A DNA stretch of 64,000 nt from Paenibacillus periandrae (GTDB taxonomy: Bacteria; Bacillota; Bacilli; Paenibacillales; NBRC-103111), in the NCBI RefSeq assembly GCF_022458865.1, contig NZ_JAJNMU010000017.1:124001-188000 (forward strand), given 5' to 3'. Position 1 is the stretch's first letter; each line of letters starts with the position of its first letter. Both the position numbers and the translations under genes were made by a program. Below the pieces are notes generated by a model, which had not been told where the DNA came from, did not search any database, and saw only the letters and a program-made list of their open reading frames with translations. Below, one piece after another: positions 8,007-16,095 of this stretch.

Positions 8007-8084
8007 GTGAAACCGATTGCGGCGGGGAGGGTGCAGCGCTGGCAGCAGCGATGAGGTCAGGTTCGACCTCGCTAAGGTCCACCA
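8007..8084 (+). pseudogene. Degenerate tRNA-Ala-like segment
   Basis: A 78-base segment opens with GTGAAACCGAT, as at 7447. It retains CGCTGGCAG, GATGAGGTCAGG, a shortened T arm (GGTTCGACC) and a CCA end. The anticodon arm has an insertion and the acceptor does not pair, so it is not functional. It is followed by its own terminator at 8100. Confidence 0.6.
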
Positions 8085-8099
8085 AATTATACAATGATG

Positions 8100-8124
8100 C
8101 AACCCTGATAAGGGTTGTTTTTTT
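8100..8124 (+). terminator. Terminator after degenerate tRNA-like segment
   Basis: CAACCC and GGGTTG pair around a short loop, then seven T. It lies a few bases from the 3' end of the opposite-strand SDR gene. Confidence 0.8.
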
Positions 8125-8127
8125 ACA

Positions 8128-8865
8128 TTACCCTAATCCTCTCATGATACTGCGGGCCACGCGGGGCGAAACTTTTGAAACCCAATACAGCAATTTTGTT
8201 TTCCCTACAAATATTTCATTTCTATTCCCTCTAATTGCTCTGACGATTTCATTCGCTACTTTGTCGGGAGAAATTTTATTTTTACCTCTACCATCCGTCA
8301 TGGGAGTATCAACCACGGGAGGTAGGACTTCAATGACGCGGATCGAGGTGCCTTCGAGTTGGTTTTGCAATGCTTTAGTGAATATTCGCAATCCACCCTT
8401 CGTTCCACAATACACGGCAGAGCTGGTCTTTGGAACGAGGGCCAGTCCTGTCGTTATGTTAACAATAGCGGCTTTCTTTTGCTTAGCCAGGGTGGGCATG
8501 AGCACTCGAATAAGAAGAAGAGGAGCAAGAAGATTCGTGTTCAATTCATCTGTGATTGTTTGTGGAGTAGAAGCGTCCTCATGAAAAGCAATATTATTTT
8601 GCACGCCTGCGTTATTAATAAGGATTTGGAGATCTGGGTGGTCAGTAACGAGCTTTTCTGCAAGCTGCACGACTGCATGCGGGTTTGCTAAATCGCAACA
8701 ATAAGCGCCGGCAATCATCCCATCTTCTCTTAGCTGGTCAAGTTTGTTTTGGTCTCGAGCAACGACAATGACTTTGGCGTTTTCTTTCACTAGCCTATCC
8801 AACGTCTTACGACCAATGCCCGAAGTTCCTCCCGTGATTAATACTTTTGCGCCATGCAGTTCCAT
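8128..8865 (-). CDS. Short-chain dehydrogenase/reductase (SDR)
   Basis: A 245-residue classical SDR. Visible motifs are the nucleotide-binding TGGTSGIG near residue 10, NNAG in the central strand (LINNAGVQN), and YCGTK with the catalytic Tyr and Lys. These predict NAD(P)H-dependent reduction or oxidation of an unknown carbonyl or alcohol. ATG 8865 is preferred because the TTG at 8880 lies inside the GGAGGG ribosome site. The gene is divergent from the Crp-like gene at 8988 and may be controlled by it. It is cargo of the tRNA-derived array. Confidence 0.85.
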   Translation of the reverse strand: MELHGAKVLITGGTSGIGRKTLDRLVKENAKVIVVARDQNKLDQLREDGMIAGAYCCDLANPHAVVQLAEKLVTDHPDLQILINNAGVQNNIAFHEDASTPQTITDELNTNLLAPLLLIRVLMPTLAKQKKAAIVNITTGLALVPKTSSAVYCGTKGGLRIFTKALQNQLEGTSIRVIEVLPPVVDTPMTDGRGKNKISPDKVANEIVRAIRGNRNEIFVGKTKLLYWVSKVSPRVARSIMRGLG

Positions 8866-8987
8866 TTCGATACCCTCCAATGTTCTATTTCTTTTCAGAA
8901 CCCTTATGCTATTCTTAGTGTATAAAGCGAATTGGAAAAGATCATTAACATTTGATAACGACAGACGGAAACGGGAGGAGTTAAAGG

Positions 8988-9590
8988 TTGGATTACGAAA
9001 AAGATTTGCTTCGTGTATTGGGAGAGATCACAGAAATACCGAATGAGGAATGGGAGTACTTGAAGCAAAATTTACAATGGGAGACTATCGAGAAGGGGCA
9101 TATTCTGCTACGCAACGGGGAGCTGTGCGAGAAAGTTTATTTCTGCGCGAGCGGTCTTATGAGGATGTATTATCATACAACGAACGGGAGCGAATACAAT
9201 AAAAGCTTTATTTCGGAACGGGGAATCTTCACTTCGTATAGTTCTTTGATATTATCCATCCCGTCCCATTTCTCTATTCAATCCATGGAGTCTTCAGTGA
9301 TCGCTTCTTTCACTGGCCGAACACTGAATCAACTATTCAGGCGGCATGCGTGTTGGGAAACGGTGGGCAGAAAGCTGGTAGAGCAATTGTATATCAAAAA
9401 AGAATTAAAAGAACGCCAATTACTTACGCATTCGGCAGAAGAAAGATATCGATTGTTTCTGAAGGAATACCCAGATATAAACAGGCGAATTCCCCAATAC
9501 CACATTGCTTGGTACCTGGGGATTACTCCGGTTTCGCTCAGTAGGTTAAGAAGTAAGGTGGGTCTTATGGATGACAGCGTAATTGACTAG
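8988..9590 (+). CDS. Crp/Fnr-family cyclic-nucleotide-binding-domain regulator
   Basis: A 200-residue protein with an N-terminal cNMP-binding-like beta-roll (GHILLRNGELCEKVYF, then SGLMRMYY) and a long dimerisation helix. A C-terminal helix-turn-helix is recognisable as YHIAWYLGITPVSLSRLRSK. The phosphate-binding cassette of true cAMP binders is not evident, so the ligand is open. TTG 8988 has GGGAGG upstream. It is divergent from the SDR gene with a 122-base shared promoter region, which suggests local regulation. The next sequence after its stop is a tRNA 3'-end fragment. Confidence 0.82.
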   Translation: MDYEKDLLRVLGEITEIPNEEWEYLKQNLQWETIEKGHILLRNGELCEKVYFCASGLMRMYYHTTNGSEYNKSFISERGIFTSYSSLILSIPSHFSIQSMESSVIASFTGRTLNQLFRRHACWETVGRKLVEQLYIKKELKERQLLTHSAEERYRLFLKEYPDINRRIPQYHIAWYLGITPVSLSRLRSKVGLMDDSVID

Positions 9591-9603
9591 CGAGGGGAAG
9601 AGC

Positions 9604-9633
9604 AGGTCAAGGGTTCGTGCCCTCTTGGCTCCA
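9604..9633 (+). pseudogene. tRNA 3'-end fragment (T arm and acceptor)
   Basis: AGGTCAAGGG-TTCG-TGCCCTC-TTGGCTCCA corresponds to the variable loop, T arm and 3' acceptor of a tRNA-Ala-like gene, and ends in CCA. It begins within 14 bases of the Crp-family stop codon and is followed by a terminator. It is the fifth and last member of the array. Confidence 0.6.
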
Positions 9634-9642
9634 TAACAATAC

Positions 9643-9675
9643 AAAACGTCGCCATAATCCTGTGGCGACGTTTTT
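9643..9675 (+). terminator. Terminator after tRNA 3'-end fragment
   Basis: AACGTCGCCA pairs with TGGCGACGTT across a short loop, followed by TTTTT. It is a strong intrinsic terminator. Confidence 0.88.
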
Positions 9676-9720
9676 GCATTCGGAGCCCTGAAGGGGACGA
9701 ATCTCGGAGTTCCGTCAAAC

Positions 9721-11478
9721 TTATTTTAAGGAACGAGAGAGCTCAGTGAAAATGACTCCCAGACTGTAGGCCCCCGCGTCGGGATAACCGAGGCTTCTTT
9801 CACCTACCACACCAGCCCGTCCCATTCGAGCTACGATTCCTTTTGTTTTTTCTGCACCTTCAACAGCAGCAGCTGCTCCTTTCTCAAATGCAGTCTTAAA
9901 ATCCTCGCCCGCCGCTTCGCTTGCAACCCATGATTGAACACAAGGCACTAGCGCATCCACGAGAGTTTTATCGCCTACAACTGCTCCTCTTCCAAATGAG
10001 CGCTCACCCGTAGCTTGTATACCTTGAACAGCAGCCTGCAGCATATATGCAAACTCTCCGACAGATAGTTCAAGTTTACCGTCAGCTGCTTTACCGGCAG
10101 CCCGGAAGGCTGAACCCCAAATCGGACCGGACGCACCGCCGCAATGTTCCATGATGACCATGGAACAAGCATTTAGAAAAGTTCCGATATTCAATTGAGG
10201 CTGACTTAAAATTTCACTCCACTCTCGTTTTAGCTGCTTGAATCCCTTGGCGACACTCATGCCGAAATCACCATCTCCTGCATGTGAATCTAGTTCACAG
10301 AAAGGGACTTCATTTTTGATAATGACCTCGCTCATCTTATCGACAAGATAGATCATGTTATCCAGGGAAAGTACATCGTCTTTGATTACTGCGTGTGTTT
10401 CCGATGTCTCTGTCTCAAAGAAAACGGGTTTTGTTTCATCGTTATCAAAAAGTTCGACGTACGCTGGACGCCCTACCGGTCCATCCACTTTGAAAGCCGG
10501 CGTTATACATTCTCGAGATAGCAACGTCTTTAACTCCTCGTCCAGCTTCATCACTGTCAACGAAATTCCTGCCATATCGATGCTCGTCATGTAATTACCA
10601 ACAAAGCAGCGGTATATTGGAATCGTTCTACGATGCATCTCTCGCATAACCGAATTGTTAAATAAATAGAGCTCTTGTAAAGGAGTTGCACCAAAGCCAT
10701 TGATCAGGATGGCAATTTCTGCGGTTTCATCCTTATCTATTGCCAAATCATTCAGGAGGTCGTTCGTCATTCGATCTGCCAATTCGTCGGCTGAGATCAT
10801 GTTTTCCCTTCTGATTCCCGGCTCTCCATGAATACCGACACCATATTCGATCTCATCTTCGCCTAATGCGAAGGTAGGTGTTCCTTTGGCGGGGACGGTA
10901 CATGAGGTAAAAGCGACACCAATGCTACGTACGTTTGCAGCTGCTTTATCCGTTGCTTCTTTAACCTGCCTGAGATCCCAGCCTTCTTCTGCCGCAGCCC
11001 CAGCGATTTTATGGACCAGTATGGTTCCGGCGACACCGCGGCGTCCTACGGAATATAAGCTGTCTTTTACTGCGATATCATCGTCCACCCGGACGTATTC
11101 TACCTGTATGCCATCTTCTTGCGCTAACGCCGCGCCGTTTTTAAAGTTCATCATATCACCGCTGTAATTCTTAATAATCATAAGAGTGCCTTTGTGACCG
11201 GCAGTTGCTTTGATCGCCTGATACACCTGGATCTGGGAGGGAGAAGCGAATACATCACCGCATACTGCAGCATCCAGCATTCCTTTCCCTACAAACCCCG
11301 CATGTGCGGGTTCATGTCCACTACCCCCGCCACTGATTATGCTTACTTTGTTTTCGTTAATTGTTTTTTTCTTGATGATTGTATGCTTTTTCAGAAACTC
11401 CAGATCCGGATGCGCCATGACCATTCCATTACACATTTCCATTACGAGATTCTCGGGTTTGTTCAACAGTTTCTTCAC
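9721..11478 (-). CDS. Dihydroxyacetone kinase, ATP-dependent, fused DhaK-DhaL
   Basis: A 585-residue single-chain kinase that phosphorylates dihydroxyacetone (or glyceraldehyde) using ATP. The N-terminal DhaK domain (about 1-330) has ISGGGSGHEPAHAGFVG and GVGIHGEPG, the latter containing the His that binds substrate covalently. The C-terminal DhaL domain (about 365-585) has DSHAGDGDFG for Mg-ATP and GGASGPIWG. The fusion distinguishes it from PTS-dependent DhaKLM. The GTG start at 11478 follows GGGGGTAAAG. No glycerol dehydrogenase gene is adjacent. Confidence 0.94.
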   Translation of the reverse strand: MKKLLNKPENLVMEMCNGMVMAHPDLEFLKKHTIIKKKTINENKVSIISGGGSGHEPAHAGFVGKGMLDAAVCGDVFASPSQIQVYQAIKATAGHKGTLMIIKNYSGDMMNFKNGAALAQEDGIQVEYVRVDDDIAVKDSLYSVGRRGVAGTILVHKIAGAAAEEGWDLRQVKEATDKAAANVRSIGVAFTSCTVPAKGTPTFALGEDEIEYGVGIHGEPGIRRENMISADELADRMTNDLLNDLAIDKDETAEIAILINGFGATPLQELYLFNNSVMREMHRRTIPIYRCFVGNYMTSIDMAGISLTVMKLDEELKTLLSRECITPAFKVDGPVGRPAYVELFDNDETKPVFFETETSETHAVIKDDVLSLDNMIYLVDKMSEVIIKNEVPFCELDSHAGDGDFGMSVAKGFKQLKREWSEILSQPQLNIGTFLNACSMVIMEHCGGASGPIWGSAFRAAGKAADGKLELSVGEFAYMLQAAVQGIQATGERSFGRGAVVGDKTLVDALVPCVQSWVASEAAGEDFKTAFEKGAAAAVEGAEKTKGIVARMGRAGVVGERSLGYPDAGAYSLGVIFTELSRSLK

Positions 11479-11577
11479 TTGCTTTACCCCCTTATTTGAT
11501 CATGGACGAAGTCCGATTCAGCACTTATCTCCAATAATTATATTAAAGTATAAATACCTCATGGTAAACGGATAAAT

Positions 11578-11709
11578 AAAGAGCTTATAGAGCAGGGAAA
11601 GATTAAATCCGTCATACATAGAGGCTCTCCGCTGGAACAGATTCCTGAAGCTCATCGATAAGTAGAAAAAGGACACAATAAGGGAAATGTAGTCATCACA
11701 GTGAAATAG
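11578..11709 (+). pseudogene. C-terminal relic of a zinc-type alcohol dehydrogenase/quinone reductase
   Basis: The plus-strand frame reads KELIEQGKIKSVIHRG, then PLEQIPEAHR, an in-frame TAA where Tyr is usual, then VEKGHNKGNVVITVK and TAG. This is the well-known C-terminal tail of MDR-superfamily oxidoreductases. There is no upstream domain and an internal stop, so it is a relic. It occupies the otherwise empty gap between the dihydroxyacetone kinase and VOC genes. Confidence 0.75.
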
Positions 11710-11815
11710 AGCATTGAATCTACGATTGTAAGCAATCCATAAGAAATCGCAGCTCGATTTTATGTTACTATTTACTTGTGGGAAATAAATATGATGTGAA
11801 AAGGAGCATACCAAC

Positions 11816-12292
11816 ATGCAAAAAATTAACCCGTTTTTGTGGTTTGATGGCAATGCCGAAGAGGCGATGAACTTTTATGTCTCGATCTTTAAAAACTCCA
11901 AAATTGAAAGTGTTGCTCGTTATGGGGAAGAAGGACCAGGACCGAAGGGTTCGGCAATGTCTTGTACATTCCAACTGGACGGCCAACATTTTATGGCATT
12001 AAACGGTGGCCCACACTTCACGTTCTCACCAGCCATATCGTTCTTTGTGAACTGCGAGACCCAGCAAGAAGTAGACGAGCTGTGGGAGAAACTATCTGAA
12101 GGCGGGGAGAAGCAGCGATGCGGCTGGCTGAAAGACAAATATAATTTGTCATGGCAGATCATTCCCACTGCATTAGGCCAAATGCTTCAGGACAAAGATG
12201 CAGAGAAATCATCAAGGGTGATGCAGGCCATGCTGCAAATGGACAAGATTGATATTGAAATTCTAAAGCAGGCATATGACGGACAAGCCTGA
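11816..12292 (+). CDS. VOC-superfamily protein (PhnB/3-demethylubiquinone methyltransferase-like domain)
   Basis: A 158-residue protein of the PhnB-like vicinal oxygen chelate group. It shows the N-terminal FLWFDGNAEEAMNFYVSIF motif, GPKGSAMSCTFQLDGQ, FVNCETQQEVDELW, and the LSWQIIPTAL segment. ATG 11816 follows AAAGGAGC. The family includes metal-dependent enzymes and resistance proteins, but no specific substrate can be proposed here. The annotation '3-demethylubiquinone-9 3-methyltransferase' used in databases for such proteins is misleading in Firmicutes. Confidence 0.85.
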   Translation: MQKINPFLWFDGNAEEAMNFYVSIFKNSKIESVARYGEEGPGPKGSAMSCTFQLDGQHFMALNGGPHFTFSPAISFFVNCETQQEVDELWEKLSEGGEKQRCGWLKDKYNLSWQIIPTALGQMLQDKDAEKSSRVMQAMLQMDKIDIEILKQAYDGQA

Positions 12293-12309
12293 TCTTGTCC
12301 GGGCTTTTT
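12280..12309 (+). terminator. Terminator of VOC gene
   Basis: GGACAAG and CTTGTCC pair around CCTGAT, overlapping the stop codon, and are followed by GGGCTTTTTC. Confidence 0.75.
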
Positions 12310-12417
12310 CTGCTGACTGCTGCACGTATTGATTTGCGTAGGTGGGTATGAGACCATAGACTTGTCTTGTAGTCTCTGTCTAATTCTCACTAATAACAGA
12401 AAGATCAGGTGTTGAGA

Positions 12418-13311
12418 GTGGATTTACTTCAGCTTAAGTATTTTCAAACTGTAGCCAAATATGAGCATTTATCCAGAGCAGCTGAAGAATTAAGAATTGC
12501 TCAGCCATCCCTGAGCCAAACGATTTCACGTCTGGAAAAGAGCCTGGGATATCCATTGTTTACGCGTAACGGGCGAAAAATTGAATTAAATGAATGCGGC
12601 AAAGCCTATCTCCGAAGAATCGAAAATGTATTTATGGAGTTAAATGAAGGGCTCAGAGAAATGGAAGAGATTAGCCGGAAAAACAATGAGAAAATCGCCA
12701 TCGCAGTAACCATTCCGAGCATCCTGCCGGATTTAATAGTCGGATTCAAAAATTTGTATCCTCAGGTCAGATTCAGACAGTATCAGTCATCGTCAGCACT
12801 GATGAGCAAGCAGCTGGAAAGTGCCGAGATTGATTTGGGTATTTCAACGGTGGAGCTGATCAGCGAGAATCTGCAATGGATTCCGCTGCTGCGGGAGGAA
12901 GTATTGCTGACGGTTCCACCAGGGCATCGTTTAGCGGATCGCACAAGCATCAGACTAAATGAAGTGAAATCTGAGCCATTCATAGCTATGCCTGCGGGTC
13001 ACGGGTTCCGAGACATTACAGAGGATTTTTGCAGGGAAGCCGGCTTTACACCCTTTACCGCATTTGAAGGCGACGAGGCGGGCATTACACAGAAATTAGT
13101 AGCCAGAGGACTCGGGGTCGCTTTTTATCCATCGATTACGTCCTTTAACTCAGCTTCTTCAGATACCGTCAAATTGCGGATTGAAGAGCCTTCTTGTTTC
13201 AGAACCATCGGGCTATTATTGAATAAAAAGCATTACCTTACCTCCACTGTGCACAATTTTATCGATTTTGTTATTGACCATTTTGAACAAATCAAAATCA
13301 ATCATCCATGA
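12418..13311 (+). CDS. LysR-family transcriptional regulator
   Basis: A 297-residue LysR regulator. The N-terminal winged helix-turn-helix (LKYFQTVAKYEHLSRAAEEL, then AQPSLSQTISRLEKSLG) is followed by a periplasmic-binding-protein-like effector domain (about residues 90-290). GTG 12418 is chosen with AGGTG six bases upstream; GTG 12409 is possible. The MFS transporter 118 bases downstream on the same strand is a likely target, as regulator/transporter pairs of this kind are common. The ligand is unknown. Confidence 0.88.
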   Translation: MDLLQLKYFQTVAKYEHLSRAAEELRIAQPSLSQTISRLEKSLGYPLFTRNGRKIELNECGKAYLRRIENVFMELNEGLREMEEISRKNNEKIAIAVTIPSILPDLIVGFKNLYPQVRFRQYQSSSALMSKQLESAEIDLGISTVELISENLQWIPLLREEVLLTVPPGHRLADRTSIRLNEVKSEPFIAMPAGHGFRDITEDFCREAGFTPFTAFEGDEAGITQKLVARGLGVAFYPSITSFNSASSDTVKLRIEEPSCFRTIGLLLNKKHYLTSTVHNFIDFVIDHFEQIKINHP

Positions 13312-13429
13312 CTCACGTTTCTCTGATATATAGTTCTAAACCTATGAATATATACAATTAAATGTATTTATTATTATAAATGGGATTCGTTATAATTTAG
13401 CTTATCATGAGTAAAGAGAGATGAGCTGA

Positions 13430-14608
13430 TTGAATAGCAACCGGATATGGACGAAAGATTTTATGGTTATATGTATGAGCAGTTTTTTTATTTTTCTGAA
13501 TTTCTATATGCTTGCTGCCGCGCTGCCGTTATTCGTGAAAGAGGTGCTGAATGGCAGCAAGCAGCACATGGGATTGGTCATTACTCTATGGTCTCTGGGC
13601 TGTGTACTGATGCGCCTGTTCTCAGGGAGATGGGTTGATCGTTTTGGCATGAAAAAGCTGTCTGTAATATCATTATCCATTTTCGTGCTCGCATCTTTTG
13701 TGTACTTTGGGGTATCCGGTATTTTATTATTATTGATCATTCGTGCCATTCATGGCGGAAGCTTCGGAGTCGCGGCTACTTCCACGAGCGCATTGGCGAC
13801 AGACATTATTCCGGAATCCCGAAAAGGAGAAGGCATTGGTTATTTTAGCATGTTTATGAGCATCGCCATGGTTGTTGGTCCGGCACTCGGGATCATGCTG
13901 TGGAATCAATTCGACAATGAAGCTGTATTGTTCTCCATCAGCGCGGGTATTTCGTGTTTGGCGCTGGTATTCACCATGCTCGTCAAAAAGGACAATAAGC
14001 GCGAATCCATTCCGCAGGCAGCAGAAAAAATGTCATGGCGGAATCTGATCGAGAAAAAGGCGCTGCCGATCGCATTTTCTGGAATGGTGCTCGCGTTCTC
14101 CTACAGCTCCTTAACTTCATTCATTACGGCTTATAGTATAGAGCTCCATCAAGACAATGCGGCAGGGCTATTTTTTATCGTTTTTGCTGTGATGATCATT
14201 ATTTCCAGACCGCTTGTTGGTAAATTATTTGACAGGTATGGTGGGCATTATCTGACTTATCCAGGTGTCCTTTGCTTCGCGATAGGTATGCTGATACTGA
14301 GTCAAGCCGATTCGAGCTTTGTACTGCTGCTTTCCGGTGCTATCATTGGACTGGGTCATGGAGCTTTGGTTCCCTCCTTTCAGACACTCGCCATCCAATC
14401 GGTTTCCAGTGAGCGGCGTGGTGCTGCTACGGCAACGTTCTTTTTATTGTTTGATTTTGGTTATGGGCTGGGCTCGTTTGTTCTGGGTCTCATTGCTGGC
14501 GCTGCGAACTACCGTGTCATGTTTCTTGTTGCATGCGTTGTCGTACTGTTATCGGCTTTCATTTATTACTTCATGGTTCACCGTCGAACAGCTCGTATGG
14601 TCAATTAA
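13430..14608 (+). CDS. Major facilitator superfamily transporter
   Basis: A 392-residue integral membrane protein with about 12 hydrophobic segments. The MFS loop 2-3 motif is visible as GRWVDRFGMKKL, with a related GKLFDRYGGHYL in the second half, which marks the two six-helix repeats. It fits the drug- or metabolite-efflux antiporter groups. TTG 13430 is the start in frame with the conserved N-terminus. It follows a LysR regulator. The substrate cannot be inferred. Confidence 0.88.
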   Translation: MNSNRIWTKDFMVICMSSFFIFLNFYMLAAALPLFVKEVLNGSKQHMGLVITLWSLGCVLMRLFSGRWVDRFGMKKLSVISLSIFVLASFVYFGVSGILLLLIIRAIHGGSFGVAATSTSALATDIIPESRKGEGIGYFSMFMSIAMVVGPALGIMLWNQFDNEAVLFSISAGISCLALVFTMLVKKDNKRESIPQAAEKMSWRNLIEKKALPIAFSGMVLAFSYSSLTSFITAYSIELHQDNAAGLFFIVFAVMIIISRPLVGKLFDRYGGHYLTYPGVLCFAIGMLILSQADSSFVLLLSGAIIGLGHGALVPSFQTLAIQSVSSERRGAATATFFLLFDFGYGLGSFVLGLIAGAANYRVMFLVACVVVLLSAFIYYFMVHRRTARMVN

Positions 14609-14634
14609 CTGGAAGACATGTCTACTATATAAAG

Positions 14635-14655
14635 CGGCAGAAATGTCGTTTTTTT
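14635..14655 (+). terminator. GAAA-loop terminator after MFS gene
   Basis: CGGCA and TGTCG pair (one G-T) around GAAA, followed by seven T. It is the same style as the terminators at 7538 and 25788. Confidence 0.75.
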
Positions 14656-14818
14656 GTTGTTTAGGAATGGGAAAAGGTCATAAGTCAGGTGTGATGATAT
14701 ACTAATTTGGTCAATATTGCTATGATAAATGAAAGGATAGACAGCATGTATTTGCAAAGATTTGCGTATTTAAAAAATGAAGCTGGCAGTAGCATAATTT
14801 TAAAGGGAGCTGTTAAGG

Positions 14819-15154
14819 TTGAATAGTTTTGTACAGACGATTGTCATCTATTTTCCACTTGTATTTTGGTTGGCTGTTATAATGGGTATTATTTATTTTT
14901 TTAGAAGAAAAAATTTCCGGTTTTCCAAAAAAGTTCGTGAATTTGATTTTGAATTATCTCAAAGAGGAACAGGATGGATAAAAATCCAGCCGTTAGAAGC
15001 CGTACATATTGAAGAAGTGACACAATGGGACGCGAGGAAGCAAATCATAAGCTTGAAAGATGGAACGCAAAAGAAAGTGCATAAGGTTCGTGCGGTTGGT
15101 ATGGATAAGGAATTGGAATTTGTGAGAAATCAATTGGTGAACAAATCATCTTGA
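14819..15154 (+). CDS. Small membrane-anchored protein of unknown function
   Basis: A 111-residue protein. One N-terminal membrane segment (about residues 8-28, VIYFPLVFWLAVIMGIIYFF) is followed by a basic stretch (RRKNFRFSKK) and a soluble C-terminal domain with a predicted beta-rich character (WIKIQPLEAVHIEEVTQWD). The TTG start has AAAGGGAG upstream. The topology would put the soluble part in the cytoplasm by the positive-inside rule. I do not recognise the family. It ends 20 bases before the next small gene and probably forms an operon with it. Confidence 0.6.
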   Translation: MNSFVQTIVIYFPLVFWLAVIMGIIYFFRRKNFRFSKKVREFDFELSQRGTGWIKIQPLEAVHIEEVTQWDARKQIISLKDGTQKKVHKVRAVGMDKELEFVRNQLVNKSS

Positions 15155-15174
15155 ATTTAAGGGGAAGCTATGGA

Positions 15175-15375
15175 ATGGAAGAAGAAGAATTGGCAAGAGA
15201 AGAGCTGAGGGCCCGATTAATTGAAGCTGAGCTTGCTTTAAAAGAAGCCGAGGAAGCCTATGCGCTATATGTCCAACAAATTGATCATTACAAGAGAACT
15301 ATACGACAGCAAAAGGTTGTGATTTTGGGAATCAAATCGAGTTTGGCCCATCATTTGCATGGAGGCACCAATTAG
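15175..15375 (+). CDS. Small acidic coiled-coil protein of unknown function
   Basis: A 66-residue, almost wholly helical protein starting MEEEELAREELRARL. A heptad-like pattern of Leu/Ala and charged residues runs to about residue 50, then IKSSLAHHLHGG. ATG 15175 has AAGGGGA nine bases upstream; a TTG at 15151 would overlap the previous stop but lacks such a site. It is likely cotranscribed with the membrane-anchored gene before it. The function is unknown. Confidence 0.5.
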   Translation: MEEEELAREELRARLIEAELALKEAEEAYALYVQQIDHYKRTIRQQKVVILGIKSSLAHHLHGGTN

Positions 15376-15433
15376 GGCAGTATCATAGTGGGTATGTTAG
15401 TACTCATGAGATTGTGAGGAGCTGACCAATAAA

Positions 15434-15643
15434 ATGAAGTACGAGGCAAATAGTCCAGAAGCCTATATCAGCCAACTACCTGAAGACAGAAAGCAAGCGA
15501 TGGACAAGCTGAGAAATACGATCAAGGAGAATCTTCCAACAGGCTTTCAAGAAACCATATCCTATGGAATGATTGGTTATGTCGTACCCCTTAGTATTTA
15601 TCCTTCTGGGTATCATGTTAATCCCGAGGAGCCTCTACCCTGA
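15434..15643 (+). pseudogene. Frameshifted, truncated DUF1801 gene
   Basis: The first 69 codons are clear DUF1801 sequence: SPEAYISQLPEDRKQAMDKL, then ISYGMIGYVVPLSIYPSGYH and NPEEPLP. At this point full-length homologues continue into PFI/LIS and another 60 residues. Here the frame hits TGA at 15641-15643. The expected continuation LISFMRKE is found in a different frame to about 15667, then stops. Both a frameshift and loss of the C-terminal half are therefore present. The rest of the gap to 16095 has no gene I recognise. Confidence 0.7.
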
Positions 15644-15988
15644 TTTCATTTATGCGAAAAGAATAATAGGCGGGAAAACAATTTATGTTTTCTTCGTCTT
15701 TTTTTGGATCTTGGGATATACAGAGGACCCTTTTCTGGCTTGTCGGAAATATCCTTGGATAGTAGCAACGTCAATTCTTCATTGGTTATTCCTTGATTAT
15801 TCATCTGTACACACCCTTTGAAGTAGTCTCGATTAGCTTATCATATTATTGAATAAAATAATGTATCAGATGTCACGTTTTGATGAAAACAGACGTATAG
15901 TCACGCTGGCGCTTGAATGGTTGAATTGAAGCCTTCCATAATTAGTGTGCCATTTGTAAGCGGCTTTAAACATAAGTTTATCAATAAG

Positions 15989-16026
15989 CGCAGCAGATTT
16001 GTACAATCGCAGCAGATTTGTACAAT
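15989..16026 (+). repeat. 19-bp tandem duplication
   Basis: Two adjacent exact copies of CGCAGCAGATTTGTACAAT lie about 70 bases upstream of the methyltransferase start. It may be a doubled regulator site or replication slippage. Confidence 0.8.
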
Positions 16027-16095
16027 ATCGTTAATAACGAATTAATCCGTTGTATGATCGGAAATCATATACTACACTTTACATACAAGGGAGAG

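Noticed and set aside
15573..15821. Open frame of 82 codons, hydrophobic
   Set aside because: Begins in another frame of the broken DUF1801 gene with no ribosome site; hydrophobicity comes from a T-rich stretch.
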